Shown: one piece after another, positions 31,882 to 45,025 of the stretch
Numbering within the stretch: position 1 is the first letter of the stretch
How the letters are laid out: each line of letters opens with the position of its first letter
Origin: Cryoendolithus antarcticus
Lineage: Eukaryota > Ascomycota > Dothideomycetes > Cladosporiales > Cladosporiaceae
Direction: 5' to 3'
Length of the DNA: 64,000 nt
Assembly: GCA_002077065.1 (NCBI GenBank)
Contig: NAJO01000029.1
Span: 1-64,000, forward strand
The notes under the pieces: model-generated
What the model was told of the DNA's origin: nothing
The model's input: only the letters and a program-made list of their open reading frames with translations
Database searches by the model: none
Made by a program: the position numbers and the translations under genes

Positions 31882-32290
31882 CTACTTCTGCTTGCCTAGC
31901 TCCTCGGCCTCCTTCCTATGCTTTGCAATCTCAGCCTCGCCATCCGCGATCTTCTTCTTCAGCGCTGCGAGCTTCTCTTGCTCCTATGGTGAACTTGTCA
32001 GCTTCTGTTTTCCCATCTCTGTACAATTCATCGCCCAAACTCTCGTGCTCCCCTTCACGCCACCCTTATCACTTGCCGCGCCATCCGGGCAAGAACTGGC
32101 TTACCTGACGTCTGATGTACATCGACTCATCAGCTGCTTCGCGCTTGCTGAAGGCATCGCTACTTGCGGCACCGCCGGAGCGAGTCGCGCCGGTATCACC
32201 CTCTGCCATACGGCGAGTCACTGAGGTGAATGACCGGGTTGCTGTTGGGAGCGTCCTTGGTAGAGCGAGGCGGAGGCTGAGGGCGGACAT
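31882..32290 (-). CDS. INH1: Mitochondrial F1F0-ATPase inhibitor (IF1)
   Basis: Two exons: 32290-32105 and 31983-31882, with a 121-nt intron; total 288 nt, 95 aa. Residues 1-27 (MSALSLRLALPRTLPTATRSFTSVTRR) form a mitochondrial presequence. The inhibitory segment 'EGDTGATRSGGAASSDAFSK' is followed by 'REAADESMYIRRQ', and the second exon gives the dimerising coiled coil 'EQEKLAALKKKIADGEAEIAKH'. The family blocks ATP hydrolysis by F1 when the matrix becomes acidic. The protein is divergently transcribed from hexokinase. Confidence 0.9.
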
Positions 32291-33107
32291 ATTTTGGCTG
32301 AGGATAAGTCAGCGGGGCCGGATGGGACCAGGCGGTGCGCATCAAGAGCTTGCTGGCTTACATGGAAGTGCGAAGATGAACAAAGTTTGCAACTGCTTGG
32401 GTGCTATTGGTGTCAGTTTGTTTATACGGCCATGGGCTGTCGACCTCACTTCATGTTTAAGCTATGGTCTGAGCTGAGAGCTGCCAAGGCTGAACGAGCT
32501 TCACAAGGGAATGACGTTGGATCTGCAGAGTACACCAGAAACGCGACATTTTCGACATCGAATATACTGTATCCACGGTCATCCACGCTCGGTTTCGCGA
32601 CGCAATGGTCTCGTGTATCATCTTCTCTATATCTTCTTCTCATGGATACTGTCGCGGACCCAGCAGCGCGGTGGTATTGTATGTCCGGAGCGCGACGGTC
32701 GGTTGAGGGGTGGCCTGGTGGGGCAGTTGCGTCGCTGCTCCCTCGGAGGTGACATTTCTGCTGGGCGTAGTAAGAGGTAATTGCACGTTCTCTTCCTCTA
32801 TCTCTACTTCACTGCTATCTCTGTAAGCTCGCCGACTACCTGTTCGGAGTTCAATTGACGCCAATGGGCTATCGTTAAACATTCGACCATTCTCAACCTC
32901 CTAGCGTGTTGGTCATCACTTAGTAAGGGATTACTGGTGGTCTTTTTGGCAGTTCAGTCTTTTCTGTCAGAGTAGCGCAATCGCCCATTTGCCTTGTCTG
33001 TGGCCACAGAGCATTGCTAGAGCTGTCGACTTCCCTATAAGTCCTCCTCGTCAATACCTGCCGTTGTCGACCCACTCCACCCGGACTTCATCCTCGCAAC
33101 CGCAACC
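32291..33107. other. divergent promoter between INH1 and hexokinase
   Basis: Over 800 bases with only short unsupported frames. The region is pyrimidine-rich close to the hexokinase ATG. No gene is seen. Confidence 0.45.
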
Positions 33108-34702
33108 ATGGTGGGACTGGGACCTAAGCGGAAGCCGAGCCGGAAGGGCTCAATGGCAGACATGCCAGGCAGTATGGTGGAAGAAATCAAGAGATTGGAG
33201 CAGCTCTTTACAGTGGACACCAAGAAGCTGAAAGCGATCACGGAGCACTTCATATCTGAACTGGACAAGGGACTGTCAAAAGAGGGCGGCAGCATACCCA
33301 TGAATCCAACGTGGTGTATGGGCTTCCCAACTGGCTACGAGACGGGCACTTTCCTCGCGCTTGACATGGGTGGCACCAACCTCCGCGTTTGCGAGATCAA
33401 CCTCCCGGAAGAGAAGGGCGAGTTCGACATCATACAATCGAAGTACCGCATGCCCGAGGAGCTCAAGACAGGCAACGCCGATGAGCTGTGGGGGTATGTG
33501 GCAGACTGCTTACAACAGTTCATTGAGTACCACCACGAGGGCGAAAAGCTGGATAAGCTCCCGCTTGGGTTCACCTTTTCCTACCCAGCGACGCAGGAAT
33601 ACATCGACCACGGTGTGCTACAACGCTGGACGAAGGGCTTCGACATCGATGGCGTGGAGGGCAAGGACGTCGTGCCACCGTTCGAAGCCGCGCTGGAAGA
33701 GCGAGGCGTGCCCATCAAGCTCACAGCCTTGATCAACGACACGACCGGAACATTGATAGCTAGTGCCTATACCGACTCCGAAATGAAGATCGGCTGCATC
33801 TTCGGCACAGGCTGCAATGCAGCGTACATGGAAACCTGCGGCAATGTCGGTAAGCTGGCGCACATGAACCTGGATCCAGATGCCGAGATCGCAATAAACT
33901 GCGAATGGGGTGCCTTCGACAACGAGCACAAGATCCTCCCTCGCACTCCTTACGATGTTATAATCGACAAAGACTCCCCTCGTCCGGGCCAACAAGCATT
34001 TGAGAAGATGATCGCGGGTCTCTACCTTGGTGAGCTCTTCCGCCTAGTGCTCGTCGACTTGCACGAGCAAGGGCATGTGAAGATGTTCGAAGGGCAGGAC
34101 ATTTCTGCGCTGAAGAAGCCTTACTCCCTGGATGCCTCATTCTTGAGTCAAGTCGAGGAAGACGCTTTTGAGAACCTGGCACAGACACACGATTTGTTCG
34201 AGAAGGAGCTGAACATTACGCCCAAACGACCTGAGCTCGAGCTTATTAGGCGACTAGCTGAGTTGATCGGGACACGCAGTGCCAGGCTTAGTGCGTGTGG
34301 TGTTGCTGCGATTTGCAAGAAGAAGGGATATAAGACTGCGCATGTGGGTGCGGATGGCAGTGTGTTTAATAAAGTCCGCACCCCTCTCCCCTCTCCTTCA
34401 TTCTCTCCTCAACTCGCTAACACCTGTCGCAGTACCCCCACTTCAAAGTCCGTGGCGCCCAAGCGCTGAAAGAAATCCTCGACTGGGAGTCTGGCCGCGA
34501 TGGCAAGCCGCTCAAGGAGGGCACCTATCCCGTCGAGATCATGCCTGCCGAGGACGGGAGTGGTGTTGGAGCTGCGCTGATTGCGGCGTTGACGTTGAAG
34601 AGGGTGCAGGAGGGAAATACGGTGGGGATCAAGGATTGGGAGGGGATGTTGAAGGGAACTAAGGCGGCGAAGGGGGATAATAAGCAGTTTGGTGGGAAGT
34701 AA
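33108..34702 (+). CDS. HXK1: Hexokinase
   Basis: Two exons: 33108-34373 and 34433-34702, joined by a 59-nt intron with a cgctaac branch site; total 1536 nt, 511 aa. Landmarks are 'PTGYETGTFLALDMGGTNLRVCE' (phosphate-1 loop), the sugar-binding stretch 'LGFTFSYPATQEYIDHGVLQRWTKGF', 'ALINDTTGTLIASAY' with catalytic Asp, 'IGCIFGTGCNAAYME', and 'AHVGADGSVFNK' before the intron. The second exon carries 'YPHFKVRGAQALKEIL' and 'GSGVGAALIAAL' (adenosine site). It phosphorylates glucose and fructose in the cytosol. The Lys/Arg/Ser-rich N-terminus resembles that of fungal hexokinase PII types, which also act in glucose repression; that second role is inference. Confidence 0.95.
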
Positions 34703-34766
34703 GGTGGATCTGGGAGAAGGAGATGGACCTGAGGATCGCAGATACGGATGAAGGAAGCGGCCGTAC

Positions 34767-35529
34767 CTACGTACGTTTTTGTCGACTGTACACCCTAAGA
34801 TTACGCAGAGCAGCCGTCCGCAACCATCGCATAATACATTCCCGACTAGCTCCTCCCTGTTGACCTGCTTGTCGATGGTCACTGGCAGATGGCTTCAAAG
34901 TCTCTCGCTGGCTGTTCAGTGCGGCTGCGCGAGCCTGGTCGAATATCTCGTCAAGCTGCACAGCACCCACTTGGTAGTATGTCGTCGCACGATGCTCGCT
35001 CGTCATGGCGCTTTCATTGACCCGTAGCCCTGGATTGATGGCAGGCCGTACTTGCAGCCTTCGTCGTCCGTCTCGCCGGATCTGACAGCTCAAAAAAGCT
35101 CCAAGCACAAAGAGACCCCCGATGGCACACACTACGATCCAAGCAACGGTACCCGCAGGTGTTCCCTCACTGGGTGGCGCGCCGAAGCCCCATGTACTCG
35201 GCGAAGTCCCCGTTGACGTGATGCTCGCGTTGTCCGGGTTTCCGAGATCTTGCCATTGAGCCCACGTAGTGCCGTTCCAGGCTAGACGCCACACATTACC
35301 TTGCGCTGTCGTAAAGACGTCCATGAAAATCAATGCTGCGAGCAAGTGCTAACGGTGGTGTATTGAAAGGGCCGCCTCCTAAGCTAGTCCAGCCACTCCA
35401 GTTGCCGTTATAGTAGGAGATCTGCCATAGGTCCAGATCGCCGCCGAGGGCGAAGACGTCTGTCGAGCCGGGTCGTTTAGAGTGCACCCGGCGCCATATC
35501 TTTTTAAGTTGCTGAAGGAATGACAACAA
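34767..35529 (-). pseudogene. Decayed membrane-anchored beta-propeller lectin-like gene
   Basis: Two frames together show propeller blades: '[21 protein letters not shown]' in one, '[19 protein letters not shown]' in the other. Both match the fucose-lectin (PLL)-type repeat DVF-x4-G-x2-W-x9-W. They join only if one T is removed from a run of four (35326-35329, A on the plus strand), so a +1 shift interrupts the gene. After the blades come a membrane span ([22 protein letters not shown]), a basic stop-transfer stretch and a cytosolic tail. Only about two blades remain, and no further blades are readable upstream to 35900, so the 5' part is lost. A sequencing error in the T run could explain the shift but not the missing blades. 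Confidence 0.6.
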
Positions 35530-35939
35530 GTTGTGTGAACACTTCAGATTCAGCGCTCGACTAATGATTATCAGCTGTGTCGATACTATGGCACAAAGTG
35601 TAGACGCTTGTCGTATAACGACTGCTCCACGCTTATCCTACATCTCCACGACCAGTTGTGTAGAGTGCTGTTCGCAGCCTGAGGCAGTTCTTCCCCCACT
35701 CTTGCATGCTGGAGAACATGCGGCTTATCATGTTGAGCTTCCGGTAGCGCCTGGCAGTGTGGAGTGCGGAGACAGATTGTGGGCCGCTCAGCTTCTCTGC
35801 GCGGATGTGAGATCACGGCATTACGGTAATCAAGAGATTGTATGTTCACATACCAATAAACAGGATCGATAAGCTGTGGTTGCGGTATCAGCATCCACAT
35901 TATGCTAAATTTGAAGTGGCAGCCCGCTGATGGTGCAGA
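35530..35939. other. remnant region between the propeller pseudogene and the Rieske gene
   Basis: I looked on the minus strand for the missing 5' blades of the propeller gene and found none. No gene is supported. Confidence 0.4.
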
Positions 35940-38636
<2,697 letters not shown>

Positions 38637-40333
38637 ATGGCGACTCCCTATCACCACGATGTCAAGCACGACGACAAGACAACGGTGTCTTCCGATGTCG
38701 AGCATGGCGTTGGTGTCATCGAGCCCGTCGAGGACCAAGCCAATCAAGACTACTACGGAAAGTCTATCTCGGATTCATATCGACTCAAGTCAGAGATCGT
38801 CGCGAACTGCATGACCGAGATGAGCATGGGTCGATATCAGTGGGAGCTGTTTGTCGTTACTGGGTTTGGTTGGATCACCGACAACTTGTGAGTCTGCTGC
38901 TTGCCAACTCTGCCAGGACCCGACTGACACACAATGCAGCTGGAGTCAAGGCATTGGCACCATCCAGCCAGCCGTCGCACTTGAATTCACAGACGTCAGC
39001 CGCATCACGATCAGCTCTGTTGCGTACTATGTCGGCATGATCGTTGGCGCATCGTTCTGGGGCATCTCGTCAGACTTCATCGGCCGGAAGCCGGCCTTCA
39101 ACATGACTATCCTGATTGGTGGTGTTTTCGCCGCCGCTATCGCCGGCCTGGACAACTTCGCTGGCTTCTGCGTGTTGTGGTTCCTCATCGGTACCGGTGA
39201 GTCATCTCCCGGAGGCGTGTGGGCCGTGGCTGACTTTCGCAGCCGCTGGCGGCAACGTACCTGTAGACAGTATTTTGTTCCTCGAGTTCATTCCTGGGAG
39301 CCATCAGTTCCTTCCCACTGCTCTCAGCGCCTTTTGGAACCTTGGACAAGTTATTGTCAGTCTCCTGGGTTGGGTCTTCCTTGCCAACTTCTCCTGTAGC
39401 TCGGACGCTGAGGTCTGCCTCAAAAGCGACAATATGGGTTGGCGATACGTTATGATCACGCTTGGAGGAGTTGCTCTGGCCTGTGCTTTCATCCGCATGT
39501 TCATCTTCTAGATGCCCGAGTCGCCTCGCTATCTGTTGTCGAAGGGCCGCGACGCTGAGGCTGTCGAAGCAATCAACTTTATCGCACGTCGCAACAAGGT
39601 GCCTGAGCCAATCACTCTCGCAATGCTCCAAGAGGTCGATGCTCAGCTGGGCAACATCAATGCTGCAGAAGATGGCCGCGCTGGATTGACGAAGATGGAG
39701 ATACTCAAGGACAATCTCAAGGACTTCGAACCACTGAACTATAAAGCACTGTTCGCAACGCGGAAGCTTGGCCAGCAAACTGGTATCCTGTGGGCCATTT
39801 GGCTTGTTATTGGCATCGCGTACCCTCTGTTCTTCAACTTCCTACCGACATACCTGTCAAGCAAGTTTACCTCAGATGCAACCTTCGATCAGACATACCG
39901 CAACTACTGCATTGTCTCGGCCGTCGGGGTCGCTGGTCCAATTTCAGCTGCGGTACTGGTCAACACTGGCGTTGGTCGGCGATGGGCGATGGGTGGTTCC
40001 GCGATCGTCACCGGCGTCTTCCTCTCTGCCTACACAGCCGCCGTCACACCCTCAATGGACTTGGCTTTCAACTGCATCACCAGCGTGCTGGGCAACTTCA
40101 TGTATGCCATTATGTACGCTTTCACGCCCGAGTCCTTCCCTGGCCCGCATCGTGGACTGAGGACTGGGCAAGCTGCTACACTGCTTCACTTTGGTGGTCT
40201 ATGCGCGAGTCTGATCGGGACGTATACGAACTTCACCGTTGTACCGATCTATGTGAGCGCAGCGATGTGGATCCTGACGGGCTTCATGTCCTTCGGTCTG
40301 CCTTTCGAGAGCCATGGTCACGCAGCATTATGA
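38637..40333 (+). pseudogene. MFS transporter with one premature stop
   Basis: Exons 38637-38887, 38940-39196, 39243-40333; total 1599 nt. It has a 12-span major-facilitator layout. Landmarks are 'FGWITDNLWSQGIGTIQPAVALEF', 'YYVGMIVGASFWGISSDFIGRKPAFN' (loop 2-3 motif), 'GTAAGGNVPVDSILFLEFIP', 'MPESPRYLLSKGRDAEAV' at the start of the central loop and 'AFTPESFPGPHRGLRTG' late in the protein. An in-frame TAG at 39509-39511 lies between 'RMFIF' and 'MPESPRY', exactly at the end of span six; the frame is identical on both sides. As it stands, translation would give only the N-terminal half. The intact remainder from the ATG at 39512 argues for recent loss. It probably imported the cluster's substrate. 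Confidence 0.83.
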
Positions 40334-40744
40334 GGAGAAAATGTACATGCTTGGAGCAGAATGTAGAGTATAGAACACCTAGTAGAATTTGCGCATTTTG
40401 CAACACTGTACAAACGCCGACTCTTGGCAACATTTTAACGCGTCACGATGCACGACGCGCGACATCTTGATGTTTCCTGTTCGTCCTATCTATTGAAGGA
40501 CGCATTGCTATTTACCACGTCTAAGATCGAGCGCGACTGGTTGCTGACGACTTGTGACAATGTGACGCAGATGCGTCGGCCGTTCCGAAGAAGTATCGGT
40601 ATGTATCTCAGCACATGTCCGCCGGTTCCACCTTTCGCTTTACGCGATACATCTGCCGCTGTCGCTGTCTTCGCACATTCGATGCCTTTATTCCACCTTC
40701 CTCTTTGCACGATTACACCACGCTAGGGTCCCACTCGCGTCGCC
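40334..40744. other. intergenic, upstream of the amidase
   Basis: Four hundred bases without a supported gene. It holds the 3' end of the transporter and the leader of the amidase, whose ATG at 40745 follows a pyrimidine-rich stretch. Confidence 0.4.
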
Positions 40745-42552
40745 ATGTCCTGGGAGGAAATTGTCGCAAGCAAGCGGGCTGTTCGCGATGCCGCTGTGGC
40801 AGAATTCGCCTCCAATGGGTTGACGTCGCCAACAATCACAGCAGACGACGACGCGTCGTCGCTGGTGCGCCGTCTCAAAGATGGAGAAGTCAGCACGGAA
40901 ACGGTCGTTCGAACATACATCAATAAGTATGTGCGATACTACGTGAAGAACACTCATCACAGCTGACCATAGTCAGTGCTTGCAAGGCACAAGCAAAGGT
41001 GACTTGAATTAGTACGACATGCCACAGCTGTTGCTCACGATCTACAGACCAATTGCCTAACGGAAGTCTGCTTCGCTGCCGCGATTGAGCGAGCACAAGC
41101 CCTTGACGCACATTACAACACAACTGGAGAGGTGATTGGCCCTCTGCATGGTGTGCCCGTATCTCTCAAGGACCAATTTGACCTCAAAGGCATCGATTCT
41201 ACCATCGGCTACGTCGGACGGGTCTCCAAGCCTGCCACTACCAATGCATGGATTGTTGATATACTGGAGCGACTTGGGGCTGTCGTGATCGCAAAGACTA
41301 ACCTCCCTCAGAGCATCATGGTAAGCTATGCGCACGCACTCTACGTCACGTTCCTGACATGAGTAGTGGTGCGAAACAGAGAATCCCCTTTTTGGCCTCA
41401 CGACGAGTCCCTTGAACCCACTGTTCACAGTTGGCGGATCTTCCGGCGGCGAGGCTGCAATGCTTGCTCTACATGGTAGCTTAATTGGTTTCGGTACCGA
41501 CATTGGCGGTTCGATACGTATGCCCGCGCATATGAACGGTCTCTGGGGCTTGAAGCCAACGGTGTGTAGTCAGCGCGCCCACGCATGTTGCGAAGTGAGG
41601 TACTGACGGGAAGCAGAGCAACCGGATGTCATACCGGGGCGTGACCGTTTCTACGGACGGACAGCAGCACGTTCCATCTTCTGTTGGACCGATGACAAGA
41701 TCCTTGTCCTCGATGATAACTATCACAAAGGCCATTGTCGATGCCGAACCGTGGTCTGCGGATGCACAATGCCCACGATTACCCTGGCGGAACGACTGCG
41801 TGGAAGAGTACTCCACTCGGCCTTTGACAATTGGGCTGATGCTCGACGACGGTGTAGTCAAAGTGCATCCTCCTATCGAAAGACTCTTTCGCGAGCTCGT
41901 GTCGAAGTTGCAAGAAGCAGGGCACGACGTTGTGCAATGGGACGTCGGTCTCAACGCGGAATGCGTCGAAATCATGGTATGCTACGCCACGCAGAAGCTG
42001 ACCTCTTGCTGACCGTGCCAGGACGCATACTACACTGCCGATGGTGGTGAAGACATCAAGCAAGCCGTTGCAGAGGGTGGGGAATCCTTCATTCCCCATG
42101 TCAAGGCATTAATCGAGCGCGGTCCCGCTATCTCTGTCTACGAATACTGGAAGCTGAATCGCCGTAAGGTCGCAGCGCAGCAAGCCTACCACGAGATGTG
42201 GAACAATGCGCGGTCCTCGAAAGGTCGGCCAATCGACATCATCCTCACTCCGACAATGGCGCATACCTCGCTGCCGCACAGGAAATGTCGATGGGTCGGG
42301 TATACGAAGCTGTTCAATTTGCTTGACTACACTGCGATGTCGTTCCCTGTAGGACGCGTATCGAAGAGACTCGACTCCGTAAGTACTGACGACTATGTTC
42401 CCCGGAACGCCTACGATGCCTGGAACTGGGCGCAGTACGACAGTGAAAGCATGGACGGACATCATGTTGGGTTGCAACTTGTTGGACGACGCTACGAAGA
42501 GGAGAAGGTTCTTGGCGCCGCCATACACATTGAGAAGTTACTCAAGGGCTGA
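40745..42552 (+). CDS. Amidase-signature family amidase (acetamidase-like)
   Basis: Six exons: 40745-40926, 40977-40998, 41048-41320, 41367-41561, 41617-41976, 42022-42552; total 1563 nt, 520 aa. The Ser-cisSer-Lys triad is visible: Lys in 'GVPVSLKDQFD', Ser in 'FTVGGSSGGEAAM' and the nucleophile in 'GTDIGGSIRMP'. The C-terminus has the fungal-type 'YVPRNAYDAWNWAQYD' and 'GLQLVGRRYEEEKVL'. The second exon is only 22 nt (ACKAQAK) and is needed to link 'TYIN' with 'TNCLTEVCF'. No break is seen, unlike its neighbours. It hydrolyses a small amide to acid and ammonia; next to the imidase-like gene it would suit a half-amide product. Confidence 0.9.
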
Positions 42553-43073
42553 GTCCTACGCTATGCTTGGAGATGAGCCTGCTGGGACCGCATTTATCGA
42601 TGACAAAGGACGACTCTTCTAGTCTCGGTGAGTTAGGGTGAGAGTCACAGTAGCCAATGTCGCCTCATATCTTCTTGGCTACATTGACTTTGTGCGCATA
42701 AGTTGACCCGGCCTTCGTCTGGTAAGCGCGGTGATGTGGATATTTGTGGTCACATAGAGGACAGGTACAACGAGCCATACCTCTCCGCCATAACATGCAC
42801 CAGCGCTTCCACGGAAACAATGCCTGATCCCCGGCGGGCTTTCAGTGGGATGTTCATGTAACAAGTTACGCAGGTACGCCATCACCCCAGTCTTCATGCA
42901 GGATCTAAGGTTGGCTCTACAACCTTGTGTTTGTTGACTGCCTTACAGCTATAGCTCCCTGACATCTCACGATTTCTCACTCTTACCAGTGATACCCTCG
43001 CAACTTCTCTTGCTGTCCACCGCTGCTGCCACTGGATCTTCGTTGGAAGACCTTAGGAACACTTGACTAAGCC
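42553..43073. other. intergenic between amidase and imidase-like gene
   Basis: Five hundred bases, no supported gene. The amidase stop at 42550-42552 is followed by a short open stretch in another frame. The last 150 bases are pyrimidine-rich leader. Confidence 0.4.
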
Positions 43074-44203
43074 ATGGTGAAAAGAATCCTATGCACATAT
43101 GGGGTCGATATTGATGCTGTTGCGGGCTGGCTGGGATCTTACGGAGGTGAAGACTCGACGTCGGACATCTCGCGAGGATTGTGGGCTGGCACGCACGGTA
43201 ATCGACGCATGTTGAAGCTCTTCGAGAGATACAACATCAAGGCGACTTTCTTCGTACCTGGACATACACTGGAGACTTTCCCTGAAGAATGCGTGATGGT
43301 CCGTGATCAGGGGCATGAAATCGGGCTGCATGGTAAGTAATGTGTTCGCCGCAAAGATCTCCCGCTGACCGGCTTTACAGGCTACTCCCACGAAGATCCC
43401 ACGAAGATGACACCGGAACAACAGCGAGACCTACTGGACAAGACCTATCGTTTGCTGACAGACTTCGGCGGCAAGCCGCCACGAGGGAGTGTAGCGCCCT
43501 GGTGGGAGACGTCGGAGGAAGGCCTGCAGTTGATGCTCGACTATGGTATCGAATACGACCACTCCATGGCCCACGACGATGCACACATGTACTGGCTACG
43601 TACTGGAGACAGCTGGACGAAGATAGACTACTCTCAGAAGGCAGGAACCTGGATGAAGTCACTGGTACGCGGGAAAGACACCGGACTTGTCGAGATCCCT
43701 GGGTAAGCAAGATCCGGCCTCTCCCACACCCCGCCTGGTATCATTGGACACTGACAGCGCCGTTTAGACACTGGGAGATAGATGATATACCTTCATTGAT
43801 GTTTCGGAAGAACGCGGCGAATAGTCACGGCTACGTAAACCCTCGAGACGTGGAAGATACTTTCCGCAACCACTTCGATTACTACTACTGGGAGTTCGCG
43901 GACGATCCAGAAGCGAGCAAGATCTGCATGCTCGCCATCACATGCCACCCAGATGTGTCAGGAAAGCCGCATGTGCAGCTCATCCACGAGAGGTAAGCCT
44001 TTTGGAATGGAAGCAAGTGGTCAACGGACGGCTGCTGATCGCCACGCAGGCTAATCGAGCACATCAACAAACACGAAGGAGTAGAGTGGGTGACTATGGG
44101 CCAGCTGTGCGACGAGTTCAAGTCAAGAAATGCACCACCTAAGGGTGCCATGATGCCGGCGCCGCCTGGGCAGATTCTGAAACAGAGCGCTACTGGGCGA
44201 TGA
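43074..44203 (+). CDS. Polysaccharide-deacetylase-family hydrolase, cyclic-imidase-like
   Basis: Four exons: 43074-43332, 43381-43702, 43768-43992, 44050-44203; total 960 nt, 319 aa. A NodB-type barrel: '[20 protein letters not shown]' (metal Asp), '[20 protein letters not shown]', '[17 protein letters not shown]' (metal His pair), '[15 protein letters not shown]', 'YDHSMAHDD', and '[17 protein letters not shown]'. The opening [13 protein letters not shown] marks the subfamily of Helicobacter PgdA and of fungal cyclic imide hydrolases such as HxnM of Aspergillus nidulans (my recollection), rather than chitin deacetylases. There is no signal peptide, which fits a cytosolic imidase better than a wall enzyme. 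All splice joins are clean and the gene is intact. Confidence 0.85.
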
Positions 44204-45025
44204 TCATGCCAGAGCGGAAGAAAACCTCCTGCACAAAACCAGAACATTACCCCACTCCAATCCAGCCGTTTTCTGTACCTACAACGTCCATCATCGATTA
44301 TCCCATGCCTGAAATCTGACGGGAAGCAAGTTCCCAAAGTCAGTCTCCCACGCCACGATATCTCTGCCGGCTTGGACCATCTCCCGACCTACAGACATTG
44401 CCGACATGCATCTCGACTCTCGCGCTCATTATTCTGGATTACTAAGGTAGTATTATTGTTACTCGTATTGACACTTGTATTGATCCTATCTTCGTGAGAG
44501 ACCCCCCACTTTTGGGCACCCACTCACGCACACCTCTCAAGCCGCGCAATCTTGGCCATAATGGCGTTAGTCAGTGATGGCCGGAACGCTACGAACGTAG
44601 CTCCAGCTGTTCGTCCGACATTGTGCCTATCGTAGATACCTGGCGCTACTGGCAGCTTTATCGCGACGTCCTCGGCGGCCGCCCATCTGATGTAGGGCAT
44701 TTGGCGCTCCAGGTTCAGCAAAGGCGTACTAGTCTATGCACTGCTATCCCCACTCCTCGGATCAAGAGGGGGCGACTACATCCGATGAGAGACGAGATCG
44801 CGGTCGCTGTACCATGCGTCTTGTTGCGGTCCAGACACGACCGCATGATGGCATGCTCAAATCAGTCGAGTACCCTGCCAATCACCGCCCCAATCGTGAG
44901 CAACAAAGCGAAGGAGTAGCTCGAATATGTCGTCAATACCAATAAAGCAGCAACGGCAACGTACCAACGAAACCCATCTGAAGGTCAGTACGATCCATGT
45001 CTTGGCTCCAGCTATGGTCTCGTGA
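44204..45025. other. intergenic, upstream of the FAD monooxygenase
   Basis: No gene is supported. An ATG near 44926 opens a short basic frame (MSSIPIKQQRQR) that may be the first exon of the monooxygenase, but the splice phase to its FAD domain does not fit cleanly. Confidence 0.35.
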
